64,000 nucleotides of DNA from Amblyomma americanum (GCF_052857255.1 NC_135504.1:142254121-142318120), one strand, 5' to 3'. Positions 37,606-51,800 are shown, counted from the first letter of the stretch. A program made the numbers and translations. Notes: generated from the letters alone by a model not told the origin.

Positions 37606-40130
37606 TCCGTGGTGGGGAATCTTCGCGTTGGAGAAGCGGCGGGTTGGAGAAGCTCCTCGTTGGAGAAACACCGCGCTTGAAACACACCGCACTGGAGAAA
37701 CTCCGCGTTGGAGAAAGTCCGCGTTGGAGAAACTTTGCGTTGTATAAACTCAGCGGTGGAGAAACTCCGCGATGAAGAAAGTCCGCGACGAACAAACTCC
37801 GCGATGGAGAAACTCCGCGTTGGAGAAAAGTCCGCTCTGGAGAAACTCTACGCTGGAGAAACTCCGCGCTATAGCAACTCCGCGTTGGAGAAACTCCGCG
37901 CTGGAGAAACTCCGTGCTGCATAAAATCTGCGCTGGAGAAACTCTTCGCTGAAGAAACTCCGCGCTGGAGCAACTCCGTGCTGGACAAACTCCGCGCTGG
38001 AGAAACTCCGTGTTGGAGAAACTCCGCGCTGGAGAAACTCCGCGCTGGAGAAACTCCGCGTTGGAGAAAGTCCACGTTGGAGAAGGTCCGTGTTGGAGAA
38101 AGTCCGCGTTGGAGAAAGTCCGCGTTTGAGAAAGTCCGCGTTGGAGAGAGTCCGCGATGGAGAAACTCCGCGCTGGAGAAACTCCGCGTTTGAGAAACTC
38201 TGAACTGGAGAAATTCCGCGATGGAGACACTCCGCGCTGGAGAAACTCCGCGCTGGAGAAACTCCGTGTTGGAGAAACTCCGTGTTGGGGAAACTTCGCG
38301 TTGGAGAAACTCCGCCTTGGAGAAACTTCGCTTTGAAGGAACGGCGCGTTGGAGAAACTCCGTGCTGGACAAACTCCGCGCTGGAGAAACTCCGTTTTGG
38401 AGAAACTCCGCGCTGGAGAAACTTCGCGTTGGAGAAACTGCGCGTTGGAGAAACTCCGCGTTGGAGAAACTCCACGTTGGAGAAAGTCCGCGTTTGAGAA
38501 AGTCCGCGATGGAGAAGGTCCGCGTTGGAGAAAGTCCGCGTTGGAGAAAGTCCGCGTTGGATTAACTCCGCGTTGTATAAACTCCGCGCTGGAGAAACTC
38601 CGCGCTGGAGAAACTCCGCGACAGACAAACTCCGCGATGGAGAAACTCCGCGCTGGAGAAACTCCGTGTTGGAGAAACTCCGCGCTGGGGAAAATTTGTG
38701 TTGTAGAAACTCCGCCTTGGAGAAACTTCGCGTTGAAGAAACGGCGCGTTGGAGATACTCCGCGTTGGAGAAACTACGCGCTTGAAACACACCGCACTGG
38801 AGAAACTCCGCGTTGGAGAAAGTCCGCGTTGGAGAAGGTCCGCGTTGGAGAAAGTCCGCGTTGGAGAAAGTCCGCGTTGAAGAAAGTCCGAGTTGGAGAA
38901 AGTCCGCGCTGGAGAAACTCTGCGTTGTATAAACTCCGCGCTGGAGAAACTCCGCGACGGACAAACTCCGCGATGGAGAAACTCCGCGTTGGAGAAAAGT
39001 CCGCTCTGGAGAAACTCTACGCTGAAGAAACTCCGCGCTGGAGCAAATCCGCGTTGGAGAAACTCCGCGCTGGAGAAACTCCGTGCTGCATAAAATCTGC
39101 GCTGGAGAAACTCCGGGCTGGAGAACTCCGCGCTGGAGAAACTCCGTGCTGGACAAAGTCCGCGCTGGAGAAACTCCGTGTTGGAGAAACTCCGCGCTGG
39201 AGAAACTCCGCGTTGGAGAAACTCCGCGCTTGAAACACACCGCGCTGGAGAAACTCCGCGTTGGAGAAAGTCCGCGTCGGAGAAGGTCCGCGTTGGAGAA
39301 ACTCCCCGTTGGAGAAACTCCGTGTTGTAGAAACTCCGCTTTGGAGAAACTTCGCGTTGAAGAAACGGCGCGTTGGAGATTCTCCGCGTTGGAGAAACTC
39401 CGCACTTGAAACACACCGCGCTGGAGAAACTCCGCGTTGAAGAAAGTGCGCGTTGGAGAAAGTCCGCACTGGAGAAACTCCGCGTTGTATAAACTCCGCG
39501 ATGAAGAAAGTCCGCGACGGACAAACTCCGCGCTGGAGAAACTCCGCGTTGGAGAAAGTCCGCGTCGGAGAAGGTCCGCGTTGGAGAAAGTCCGCGTTGG
39601 AGAAAATCCGTGTTGTAGAAACTCCGCCTTGGAGAAACTTCGCGTTGAAGAAACGGTTCGTTGGAGATACTCCGCGTTGCAGAAACTACGCGCTTGAAAC
39701 ACGCCGCGCTGGAGAAACTCCGCGTTGGAGAAAGTCCGCGTAGGAGAAGGTCCGCGTTGGAGAAAGTCCGCGTTGGAGAAAGTCCGCGTTGGAGAAACTC
39801 CGCGTTGAAGAAAGTCCGCGTTGGACAAACTCCGCGCTGGAGAAACTCCGTGTTGGAGAAACTCCGCGCTGGAGAAACTCCGCGTTGGAGAAAGTCCACG
39901 TTGGAGAAGGTCCGTGTTGGAGAAAGTCCGCGTTGGAGAAAGTCCGCGTTTGAGAAAGTCCGCGTTGGAGAGAGTCCGCGATGGAGAAACTCCGCGCTGG
40001 AGAAACTCCGCGTTTGAGAAACTCTGAACTGGAGAAACTCCGCGATGGAGACACTCCGCGCTGGAGAAACTCCGCGCTGGAGAAACTCCGTGTTGGAGAA
40101 ACTCCGTGTTGGGGAAACTTCGCGTTGGAG
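37403..40130. repeat. 4.6-kb-period repeat, copy 1
   Basis: Matches 41,997-44,775 at offsets 4,594, 4,610, 4,690 and 4,642. Diagnostic variants are ctccgtggtggggaatcttcg, gagaagcggcg, gaagctcctcg and gctatagcaactcc. Here the landmark reads gatgcataaaatctg instead of gctgcacaaaatctg. It holds B-type gttggattaactcc near 38,558. Confidence 0.75.
39229..39404. repeat. 176-bp cassette, type II
   Basis: Like 20,126-20,301 except for actccccgttggag in place of actccacg. Confidence 0.83.
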
Positions 40131-41996
40131 AAACTCCGCCTTGGAGAAACTTCGCTTTGAAGGAACGGGGCGTTGGAGAAACTCCGTGCTGGACAAACTC
40201 CGCGCTGGAGAAACTCCGTTTTGGAGAAACTCCGCGCTGGAGAAACTTCGCGTTGGAGAAACTGCGCGTTGCAGAAACTCCGCGTTGGAGAAACTCCACG
40301 TTGGAGAAAGTCCGCGTTGGAGAAAGTCCGCGATGGAGAAGGTCCGCGTTGGAGAAAGTCCGCGTTGGAGAAAGTCCGCGTTGGATTAACTCCGCGTTGT
40401 ATAAACTCCGCGCTGGAGAAACTCCGCGATGGAGAAACTCCGCGACAGACAAACTCCGCGATGGAGAAACTCCACGCTGGAGAAACTCCGTGTTGGAAAA
40501 ACTCCGCGCTGGAGAAAATTTGTGTTGTAGAAACTCCGCCTTGGAGAAACTTCGCGTTGAAGAAACGGCGCGTTGGAGATACTCCGCGTTGGAGAAACTA
40601 CGCGCTTGAAACACACCGCACTGGAGAAACTCCGCGTTGGAGAAAGTCCGCGTTGGAGAAAGTCCGCGTTGGAGAAAGTCCGCGTTGAAGAAAGTCCGAG
40701 TTGGAGAAAGTCCGCGCTGGAGAAACTCTGCGTTGTATAAACTCCGCGCTGGAGAAACTCCGCGATGGAGAAACTCCGCGACGGACAAACTCCGCGATGG
40801 AGAAACTCCGCGTTGGAGAAAAGTCCGCTCTGGAGAAACTCTACGCTGAAGAAACTCCGCGCCGGAGCAACTCCGCGTTGGAGAAACTCCGCACTGGAGA
40901 AACTCCGTGCTGCATAAAATCTGCGCTGGAGAAACCCCGGGCTGGAGAACTCCGCGCTGGAGAAACTCCGTGCTGGACAAACTCCGCGCTGGAGAAACTC
41001 CACGTTGGAGAAAGTCCGCGTTGGAGAAAGTCCGCGATGGAGAAGGTCCGCATTGGAGAAAGTCCGCGTTGGAGAAAGTCCGCGTTGGATTAACTCCGCG
41101 TTGTATAAACTCCGCGATGGAGAAACTCCGCGACAGACAAACTCCGCGATGGAGAAACTCCGCGCTGGAGAAACTCCGTGTTGGAGAAACTCCGCGCTGG
41201 AGAAAATTTGTGTTGTAGAAACTCCGCCTTGGAGAAACTTCGCGTTGAAGAAACGGCGCGTTGGAGATACACCGTGTTGGAGAAACTACGCGCTTGAAAC
41301 ACACCGCGCTGGAGAAACTCCGCGTTGGAGAAAGTCCGCGTTGGAGAAGGTCCGCGTTGGAGAAAGTCCGCGTTGGAGAAAGTCCGCGTTGGAGAAAGTC
41401 CGAGTTGGAGAAAGTCCGCGCTGGAGAAACTCTGCGTTGTATAAACTCCGCGCTGGAGAAACTCCGCGATGGAGAAACTCCGCGACGGACAAACTCCGCG
41501 ATGGAGAAACTCCGCGTTGGAGAAAAGTCCGCTCTGGAGAAACTCTACGCTGAAGAAACTCCGCGCTGGAGCAACTCCGCGTTGGAGAAACTCCGCGCTG
41601 GAGAAACTCCGTGCTGCATAAAATCTGCGCTGGAGAAACTCCGGGCTGGAGAACTCCGCGCTGGAGAAACTCCGTGCTGGACAAAGTCCGCGCTGGAGAA
41701 ACTCCGTGTTGGAGAAACTCCGCGCTGGAGAAACTCCGCGTTGGAGAAACTCCGCGCTTGAAACACACCGCGCTGGAGAAACTCCGCGTTGGAGAAAGTC
41801 CGCGTCGGAGAAGGTCCGCGTTGGAGAAAGTCCACGTTGGAGAAACTCCGCGTTGAAGAAAGTGCGCGTTGGAGAAAGTCCGCACTGGAGAAACTCCGCG
41901 TTGTATAAACTCCGCGATGAAGAAAGCTCTACGCTGAAGAAACTCCGCGCTAGAGCAACTCCGCGTTCGAGAAACTCCGCGCTGGAGAAACTCCGT
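40131..41996. repeat. B-type satellite segment
   Basis: Contains two B-type gttggattaactcc monomers (about 40,382 and 41,089) only 707 bp apart, against about 1.7-2.1 kb for the neighbouring B to B steps, which suggests a contraction. About 40,620-41,000 matches 45,740-46,130 at an offset near 5,138, sharing the private gccggagcaactcc variant (40,861 and 46,000). Confidence 0.65.
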
Positions 41997-44775
41997 GCTG
42001 CACAAAATCTGCGCTGGAGAAACTCCGGGCTGGAGAAACTCCGTGTTGGAGAATCTCCGCGCTGGAGAAACTTCGCGTTGGAGAAACTGCGCGTTGAAGA
42101 AACTCCACGTTGGAGAAACTCCGCGTTGGAGAAAGTCCGCGTTGGAGAAAGTCCGCGTTTGAGAGTGTCCGCGATGGAGAAACTCCGCGCTGGAGAAACT
42201 CCGTGGTGGGGAATCTTCGCGTTGGAGAAGCGGCGCGTTGGAGAAGCTCCTCGTTGGAGAAACACCGCGCTTGAAACACACCGCGCTGGAGAAACTCCGC
42301 GTTGGAGGAAGTCCGCGTTGGAGAAACTCCGCGTTGTATAAACTCAGCGGTGGAGAAACTCCGCGATGAAGAAAGTCCGCGACGAACAAACTCCGCGATG
42401 GAGAAACTCCGCGTTGGAGAAAAGTCCGCTCTGGAGAAACTCTACGCTGGAGAAACTCCGCGCTATAGCAACTCCGCGTTGGAGAAACTCCGCGCTGGAG
42501 AAACTCCGTGCTGCATAAAATCTGCGCTGGAGAAACTCTACGCTGAAGAAACTCCGCGGTGGAGCAACTCCGTGCTGGACAAACTCCGCGCTGGAGAATC
42601 TCCGTGTTGGAGAAACTCCGCGCTGGAGAAACTCCGCGTTGGAGAAACTCCGCGCTGGAGAAACTCCGCGTTGGAGAAAGTCCACGTTGGAGAAGGTCCG
42701 TGTTGGAGAAAGTCCGCGTTGGAGAAAGTCCGCGTTTGAGAAAGTCCGCGTTGGAGAGAGTCCGCGATGGAGAAACTCCGTGCTGGAGAAACTCCGCGTT
42801 TGAGAAACTCTGAACTGGAGAAATTCCGCGATGGAGACACTCCGCGCTGGAGAAACTCCGCGCTGGAGAAACTCCGTGTTGGAGAAACTCCGTGTTGGGG
42901 AAACTTCGCGTTGGAGAAACTCCGCCTTGGAGAAACTTCGCTTTGAAGGAACGGCGCGTTGGAGAAACTCCGTGCTGGACAAACTCCGCGCTGGAGAAAC
43001 TCCGTTTTGGAGAAACTCCACGCTGGAGAAACTTCGCGTTGGAGAAACTGCGCGTTGGAGAAACTCCGCGTTGGAGAAACTCCACGTTGGAGAAAGTCCG
43101 CGTTTGAGAAAGTCCGCGATGGAGAAGGTCCGCGTTGGAGAAAGTCCGCGTTGGAGAAAGTCCGCGTTGGATTAACTCCGCGTTGTATAAACTCCGCGCT
43201 GGAGAAACTCCGCGATGGAGAAACTCCGCGACAGACAAACTCCGCGATGGAGAAACTCCGCGCTGGAGAAACTCCGTGTTGGAGAAACTCCGCGCTGGAG
43301 AAAATTTGTGTTGTAGAAACTCCGCCTTGGAGAAACTTCGCGTTGAAGAAACGGCGCGTTGGAGATACTCCGCGTTGGAGAAACTACGCGCTTGAAACAC
43401 ACCGCACTGGAGAAACTCCGCGTTGGAGAAAGTCCGCGTTGGAGAAGGTCCGCGTTGGAGAAAGTCCGCGTTGGAGAAAGTCCGCGTTGAAGAAAGTCCG
43501 AGTTGGAGAAAGTCCGCGCTGGAGAAACTCTGCGTTGTATAAACTCCGCGCTGGAGAAACTCCGCGACGGACAAACTCCGCGATGGAGAAACTCCGCGTT
43601 GGAGAAAAGTCCGCTCTGGAGAAACTCTACGCTGAAGAAACTCCGCGCTGGAGCAACTCCGCGTTGGAGAAACTCCGCGCTGGAGAAACTCCGTGCTGCA
43701 TAAAATCTGCGCTGGAGAAACTCCGGGCTGGAGAACTCCGCGCTGGAGAAACTCCGTGCTGGACAAAGTCCGCGCTGGAGAAACTCCGCGCTGGAGAAAC
43801 TCCGCGCTGGAGAAACTCCGCGTTGGAGAAACTCCGCGCTTGAAACACACCGCGCTGGAGAAACTCCGCGTTGGAGAAAGTCCGCGTCGGAGAAGGTCCG
43901 CGTTGGAGAAACTCCACGTTGGAGAAACTCCGTGTTGTAGAAACTCCGTGTTGTAGAAACTCCGCTTTGGAGAAACTTCGCGTTGAAGAAACGGCGCGTT
44001 GGAGATTCTCCGCGTTGGAGAAACTCCGCACTTGAAACACACCGCGCTGGAGAAACTCCGCGTTGGAGAAAGTCCGCGTTGGAGAAGGTCCGCGTTGGAG
44101 AAAGTCCGCGTTGGAGAAACTCCGCGTTGAAGAAAGTGCGCGTTGGAGAAAGTCCGCACTGGAGAAACTCCGCGTTGTATAAACTCCGCGATGAAGAAAG
44201 TCCGCGACGGACAAACTCCGCGCTGGAGAAACTCCGCGTTGGAGAAAGTCCGCGTCGGAGAAGGTCCGCGTTGGAGAAAGTCCGCGTTGGAGAAAATCCG
44301 TGTTGTAGAAACTCCGCCTTGGAGAAACTTCGCGTTGAAGAAACGGTTCGTTGGAGATACTCCGCGTTGCAGAAACTACGCGCTTGAAACACGCCGCGCT
44401 GGATAAAGTCCGCGTTGGAGAAAGTCCGCGTTGGAGAAACTCCGCGTTGAAGAAAGTCCGCGTTGGAGAAAGTCCGCGCTGGAGAAACTCCGTGTTGGAG
44501 AAACTCCGCGCTGGAGAAACTCCGCGTTGGAGAAAGTCCACGTTGGAGAAGGTCCGTGTTGGAGAAAGTCCGCGTTGGAGAAAGTCCGCGTTTGAGAAAG
44601 TCCGCGTTGGAGAGAGTCCGCGATGGAGAAACTCCGCGCTGGAGAAACTCCGCGTTTGAGAAACTCTGAACTGGAGAAACTCCGCGATGGAGACACTCCG
44701 CGCTGGAGAAACTCCGCGCTGGTGAAACTCCGTGTTGGAGAAACTCCGTGTTGGAGAAACTTCGCGTTGGAGAAA
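41997..44775. repeat. 4.6-kb-period repeat, copy 2
   Basis: Counterpart of 37,403-40,130. Near 43,930 one monomer of the cassette is doubled (ccgtgttgtagaaact twice), giving the window's only 192-bp cassette. Confidence 0.75.
43839..44030. repeat. 192-bp cassette, type II with one extra monomer
   Basis: Twelve monomers instead of eleven: the unit ttgtagaaactccgtg is present as a doubled step near 43,930-43,960. This is the only cassette seen with a changed length. Confidence 0.82.
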
Positions 44776-47700
44776 CTCCGCCTTGGAGAAACTTCGCTTT
44801 GAAGGAACGGCGCGTTGGAGAAACTCCGTGCTGGACAAACTCCGCGCTGGAGAAATTCTGTGTTGGAGAAACTCCGCGCTGGAGAAACTTCGCGTTGGAG
44901 AAACTGCGCGTTGGAGAAACTCCGCGTTGGAGAAACTCCACGTTGGATAAAGTCCGCGTTGGAGAAAGTCCGCGATGGAGAAGGTCCGCGTTGGAGAAAG
45001 TCCGCGTTGGAGAAAGTCCGCGTTGGATTACTCCGCGTTGTATAAACTCCGCGCTGGAGAAACTCCGCGATGGAGAAACTCCGCGACGGACAAACTCCGC
45101 GATGGAGAAACTCCGCGCTGGAGAAACTCCGTGTTGGAGAAACTCCGCGCTGGAGAAAATTCGTGTTGTAGAAACTCCGCCTTGGAGAAACTTCGCGTTG
45201 AAGAAACGGCGCGTTGGAGATACTCCGCGTTGGAGAAACTACGCGCTTGAAACACACCGCGCTGGAGAAACTCCGCGTTGGAGAAAGTCCGCGTTGGAGA
45301 AGGTCCGCGTTGGAGAAAGTCCGCGTTGGAGAAAGTCCGCGTTGAAGAAAGTCCGAGTTGGAGAAAGTCCGCGCTGGAGAAAGTCCGCGTTGAAGAAAGT
45401 CCGAGTTGGAGAAACTCCGCGCTGGAGAAACTCCGCGATGGAGAAACTCCGCGACGGACAAACTCCGCGATGGAGAAACTCCGCGTTGGAGAAAAGTCCG
45501 CTCTGGAGAAACTCTACGCTGAAGAAACTCCGCGCTGGAGCAACTCCGTGCTGGACAAACTCCGCGCTGGAGAAACTCCGTGTTGGAGAAACTCCGCGCT
45601 GGAGAAACTCCACGTTGGAGAAAGTCCACGTTGGAGAAGGTCCGTGTTGGAGAAAGTCCGCGTTGGAGAAAGTCCGCGTTTGAGAAAGTCCGCGTTGGAG
45701 AGAGTCCGCGATGGAGAAACTACGCGCTTGAAACACACCGCACTGGAGAAACTCCGCGTTGGAGAAAGTCCGCGTTGGAGAAGGTCCGCGTTGGAGAAAG
45801 TCCGCGTTGGAGAAAGTCCGCGTTGAAGAAAGTCCGAGTTGGAGAAAGTCCGCGCTGGAGAAACTCTGCGTTGTATAAACTCCGCGCTGGAGAAACTCCG
45901 CGATGGAGAAACTCCGCGACGGACAAACTCCGCGATGGAGAAACTCCGCGTTGGAGAAAAGTCCGCTCTGGAGAAACTCTACGCTGAAGAAACTCCGCGC
46001 CGGAGCAACTCCGCGTTGGAGAAACTCCGCACTGGAGAAACTCCGTGCTGCATAAAATCTGCGCTGGAGAAACCCCGGGCTGGAGAACTCCGCGCTGGAG
46101 AAACTCCGTGCTGGACAAACTCCGCGCTGGAGAAACTCCGTGTTGGAGAAACTCCGCGCTGGAGAAACTCCGTGTTGGAGAAACTCCGCGCTGGAGAAAC
46201 TTCGCGTTGGAGAAACTGCGCGTTGGAGAAACTTCGCTTTGAAGAAACGGCGCGTTGGAGAAACTCCGCGTTAGAGAAACTCCGCGCTTGAAACACACCG
46301 CGCTGAAGAAACTCCGCGTTGGAGAAAGTCCGCGTCGGAGAAGGTCCGCGTTGGAGAAAGTCCGCGTTGGAGAAAATCCGTGTTGTAGAAACTCCGCCTT
46401 GGAGAAACTCCGCGACGGACAAACTCCGCGATGGAGAAACTCCGCGCTGGAGAAACTCCGCGCTGGAGAAACTCCGCGCTGGAGAAACTCCGCGATGGAG
46501 AAACTCCGCGACGGACAAACTCCGCGATGGAGAAACTCCACGTTGGATTAAAGTCCGCTCTGGAGAAACTCTACGCTGAAGAAACTCCGCGCTGGAGCAA
46601 CTCCGCGTTGGAGAAACTCCGCGCTGGAGAAACTCCGTGCTGGACAAACTCCGTGCTGGACAAACTCCGCGCTGGAGAAACTCCGCGTTGGAGAAAGTAC
46701 ACGTTGGAGAAGGTCCGTGTTGGAGAAAGTCCGCGTTGGAGAAAGTCCGCGTTTGAGAAAGTCCGCGTTGGAGAGAGTCCGCGATGGAGAAACTCCGCGC
46801 TGGAGAAACTCCGCGTTTGAGAAACTCTGAACTGGAGAAACTCCGCGATGGAGACACTCCGCGCTGGAGAAACTCCGCGCTGGAGAAACTCCGTGTTGGA
46901 GAAACTCCGTGTTGGAGAAACTCCGTGTTGGAGAAACTTCGCGTTGGAGAAACTCCGCCTTGGAGAAACTTCGCTTTGAAGGAACGGCGCGTTGGAGAAA
47001 CTGCGCGTTGGAGAAACTCCGCGTTGGAGAAAAGTCCGCTCTGGAGAAACTCTACGCTGAAGAAACTCCGCGCTGGAGCAACTCCGCGTTGGAGAAACTC
47101 CGCGCTGGAGAAATTCCGTGCTGCATAAAATCTGCGCTGGAGAAACTCCGGGCTGGAGAACTCCGCGCTGGAGAAACTCCGTGCTGGACAAAGTCCGCGC
47201 TGGAGAAACTCCGTGTTGGAGAAACGCCGCGCTGGAGAAACTCCGCGTTGGAGAAACTCCGCGCTTGAAACACACCGCGCTGGAGAAACTCCGCGTTGGA
47301 GAAAGTCCGCGTCGGAGAAGGTCCGCGTTGGAGAAACTCCACGTTGGAGAAACTCCGTGTTGTAGAAACTCCGCTTTGGAGAAACTTCGCGTTGAAGAAA
47401 CGGCGCGTTGGAGATTCTCCGCGTTGGAGAAACTCCGCGTTGGAGAAAGTCCGCGTTGGAGAAGGTCCGCGTTGGAGAAAGTCCGCGTTGGAGAAACTCC
47501 GCGTTGAAGAAAGTGCGCGTTGGAGAAAGTCCGCACTGGAGAAACTCCGCGTTGTATAAACTCCGCGATGAAGAAAGTCCGCGACGGACAAACTCCGCGC
47601 TGGAGAAACTCCGCGTTGGAGAAAGTCCGCGTCGGAGAAGGTCCGCGTTGGAGAAAGTCCGCGTTGGAGAAAATCCGTGTTGTAGAAACTCCGCCTTGGA

Positions 47701-48894
47701 GAAACTTCGCGTTGAAGAAACGGTTCGTTGGAGATACTCCGCGTTGCAGAAACTACGCGCTTGAAACACGCCGCGCTGGAGAAACTCCGCGTTGGAGAAA
47801 GTCCGCGTTGGAGAAGGTCCGCGTTGGAGAAAGTCCGCGTTGGAGAAACTCCGCGTTGGAGAAACTCCGCGTTGAAGAAAGTCCGCGTTGGAGAAAGTCC
47901 ACGTTGGAGAAGGTCCGTGTTGTAGAAAGTCCGCGTTGGAGAAAGTCCGCGTTTGAGAAAGTCCGCGTTGGAGAGAGTCCGCGATCGAGAAACTCCGCGC
48001 TGGAGAAACTCCGCGTTTGAGAAACTCTGAACTGGAGAAGCTCCGCGATGGAGACACTCCGCGCTGGAGAAACTCCGCGCTGGAGAAACTCCGTGTTGGA
48101 GAAACTCCGTGTTGGAGAAACTTCGCGTTGGAGAAACTCCGCCTTGGAGAAACTTCGCTTTGAAGGAACGGCGCGTTGGAGAAACTGCGCGTTGGAGAAA
48201 CTCCGCGTTGGAGAAACTCCACGTTGGATAAAGTCCGCGTTGGAGAAAGTCCGCGATGGAGAAGGTCCGCGTTGGAGAAAGTCCGCGTTGGATTACTCCG
48301 CGTTGTATAAACTCCGCGCTGGAGAAACTCCGCGATGAAGAAACTCCGCGACGGACAAACTCCGCAATGGAGAAACTCCGCGCTGGAGAAACTCCGTGTT
48401 GGAGAAACTCCGCGCTGGAGAAAATCCGTGTTGTAGAAACTCCGCCTTGGAGAAACTTCGCGTTGAAGAAACGGCGCGTTGGAGATACTCCGCGTTGGAG
48501 AAACTACGCGCTTGAAACACACCGCGCTGGAGAAACTCCGCGTTGGAGAAAGTCCGCGTTGGAGAAGGTCCGCGTTGGAGAAAGTCCGCGTTGGAGAAAG
48601 TCCGCGTTGAAGAAAGTCCGAGTTGGAGAAAGTCCGCGCTGGAGAAAGTCCGCGTTGAAGAAAGTCCGAGTTGGAGAAACTCCGCGCTGGAGAAACTCCG
48701 CGATGGAGAAACTCCGCGACGGACAAACTCCGCGATTGAGAAACTCCGCGTTGGAGAAAAGTCCGCTCTGGAGAAACTCTACGCTGAAGAAACTCCGCGC
48801 TGGAGCAACTCCGTGCTGGACAAACTCCGCGCTGGAGAAACTCCGTGTTGGAGAAACTCCGCGCTGGAGAAACTCCGCGTTGGAGAAAGTCCAC
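44776..48894. repeat. Mosaic satellite segment
   Basis: About 44,750-45,690 is an A module matching 50,237-51,172 (offset 5,489). About 45,740-46,130 matches 40,620-41,000. About 46,255-46,560 follows 25,410-25,720 and 13,868-14,170. About 47,118-48,020 follows 49,150-50,090 with several monomers missing. About 48,256-48,780 is a second A module. It reads as pieces of five other regions joined at monomer boundaries. Confidence 0.62.
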
Positions 48895-51800
48895 GTTGGA
48901 GAAGGTCCGCGTTGGAGAAAGTCCGCGTTGGAGAAAGTCCGCGTTGAAGAAAGTCCGAGTTGGAGAAAGTCCGCGCTGGAGAAACTCTGCGTTGTATAAA
49001 CTCCGCGCTGGAGAAACTCCGCGACGGACAAACTCCGCGATGGAGAAACTCCGCGTTGGAGAAAAGTCCGCTCTGGAGAAACTCTACGCTGAAGAAACTC
49101 CGCGCTGGAACAACTCCGCGTTGGAGAAACTCCGCGCTGGAGAAACTCCGTGCTGCATAAAATCTGCGCTGGAGAAACTCCGGGCTGGAGAACTCCGCGC
49201 TGGAGAAACTCCGTGGTGGACAAAGTCCGCGCTGGAGAAACTCCGTGTTGGAGAAACTCCGCGCTGGAGAAACTCCGCGTTGGAGAAACTCCGCGCTTGA
49301 AACACACCGCGCTGGAGAAACTCCGCGTTGGAGAAAGTCCGCGTCGGAGAAGGTCCGCGTTGGAGAAACTCCACGTTGGAGAAACTCCGTGTTGTAGAAA
49401 CTCCGCTTTGGAGAAACTTCGCGTTGAAGAAACGGCGCGCTGGAGATTCTCCGCGTTGGAGAAACTCCGCACTTGAAACACACCGCGCTGGAGAAACTCC
49501 GCGTTGGAGAAAGTCCGCGTTGGAGAAGGTCCGCGTTGGAGAAAGTCCGCGTTGGAGAAACTCCGCGTTGAAGAAAGTGCGCGTTGGAGAAAGTCCACAC
49601 TGGAGAAACTCCGCGTTGTATAAACTCCGCGATGAAGAAAGTCCGCGACGGACAAACTCCGCGCTGGAGAAACTCCGCGTTGGAGAAAGTCCGCGTCGGA
49701 GAAGGTCCGCGTTGGAGAAAGTCCGCGTTGGAGAAAATCCGTGTTGTAGAAACTCCGCCTTGGAGAAACTTCGCGTTGAAGAAACGGTTCGTTGGAGATA
49801 CTCCGCGTTGCAGAAACTACGCGCTTGAAACACGCCGCGCTGGAGAAACTCCGCGTTGGAGAAAGTCCGCGTTGGAGAAGGTCCGCGTTGGAGAAAGTCC
49901 GCGTTGGAGAAAGTCCGCGTTGGAGAAACTCCGCGTTGAAGAAAGTCCGCGTTGGAGAAAGTCCGCGCTGGAGAAACTCCGTGTTGGAGAAACTCCGCGC
50001 TGGAGAAACTCCGCGTTGGAGAAAGTCCACGTTGGAGAAGGTCCGTGTTGGAGAAAGTCCGCGTTGGAGAAAGTCCGCGTTTGAGAAAGTCCGCGTTGGA
50101 GAGAGTCCGCGATGGAGAAACTCCGCGCTGGAGAAACTCCGCGTTTGAGAAACTCTGAACTGGAGAAACTCCGCGATGGAGACACTCCGCGCTGGAGAAA
50201 CTCCGCGCTGGAGAAACTCCGTGTTGGAGAAACTCCGTGTTGGAGAAACTTCGCGTTGGAGAAACTCCGCCTTGGAGAAACTTCGCTTTGAAGGAACGGC
50301 GCGTTGGAGAAACTCCGTGCTGGACAAATTCCGCGCTGGAGAAATTCCGTGTTGGAGAAACTCCGCGCTGGAGAAACTTCGCGTTGGAGAAACTGCGCGT
50401 TGGAGAAACTCCGCGTTGGAGAAACTCCACGTTGGATAAAGTCCGCGTTGGAGAAAGTCCGCGATGGAGAAGGTCCGCGTTGGAGAAAGTCCGCGTTGGA
50501 GAAAGTCCGCGTTGGATTACTCCGCGTTGTATAAACTCCGCGCTGGAGAAACTCCGCGATGGAGAAACTCCGCGACGGACAAACTCCGCGATGGAGAAAC
50601 TCCGCGCTGGAGAAACTCCGTGTTGGAGAAACTCCGCGCTGGAGAAAATTCGTGTTGTAGAAACTCCGCCTTGGAGAAACTTCGCGTTGAAGAAACGGCG
50701 CGTTCGAGATACTCCGCGTTGGAGAAACTACGCGCTTGAAACACACCGCGCTGGAGAAACTCCGCGTTGGAGAAAGTCCGCGTTGGAGAAGGTCCGCGTT
50801 GGAGAAAGTCCGCGTTGGAGAAAGTCCGCGTTGAAGAAAGTCCGAGTTGGAGAAAGTCCGCGCTGGAGAAAGTCCGCGTTGAAGAAAGTCCGAGTTGGAG
50901 AAACTCCGCGCTGGAGAAACTCCGCGATGGAGAAACTCCGCGACGGACAAACTCCGCGATGGAGAAACTCCGCGTTGGAGAAAAGTCCGCTCTGGAGAAA
51001 CTCTACGCTGAAGAAACTCCGCGCTGGAGCAACTCCGTGCTGGACAAACTCCGCGCTGGAGAAACTCCGTGTTGGAGAAACTCCGCGCTGGAGAAACTCC
51101 GCGTTGGAGAAAGTCCACGTTGGAGAAGGTCCGTGTTGGAGAAAGTCCGCGTTGGAGAAAGTCCGCGTTTGAGAAAGTCCGCGTTGGAGAGAGTCCGCGA
51201 TGGAGAAACTCCGCGCTGGAGAAACTCCGCGTTTGAGAAACTCTGAACAGGAGAAACTCCGCGATGGAGACACTCCGCGCTGGAGAAACTCCGCGCTGGA
51301 GAAACTCCGTGTTGGAGAAACTCCGTGTTGGGGAAACTTCGCGTTGGAGAAACTCCGCCTTGGAGAAACTTCGCTTTGAAGGAACGGCGCGTTGGAGAAA
51401 CTCCGTGCTGGACAAACTCCGCGCTGGAGAAACTCCGTTTTGGAGAAACTCCGCGCTGGAGAAACTTCGCGTTGGAGAAACTGCGCGTTGGAGAAACTCC
51501 GCGTTGGAGAAACTCCACGTTGGAGAAAGTCCGCGTTGGAGAAAGTCCGCGATGGAGAAGGTCCGCGTTGGAGAAAGTCCGCGTTGGAGAAAGTCCGCGT
51601 TGGATTAACTCCGCGTTGTATAAACTCCGCGCTGGAGAAACTCCGCGATGGAGAAACTCCGCGACAGACAAACTCCGCGATGGAGAAACTCCGCGCTGGA
51701 GAAACTCCGTGTTGGAGAAACTCCGCGCAGGAGAAAATTTGTGTTGTAGAAACTCCGCCTTGGAGAAACTTCGCGTTGAAGAAACGGCGCGTTGGAGATA

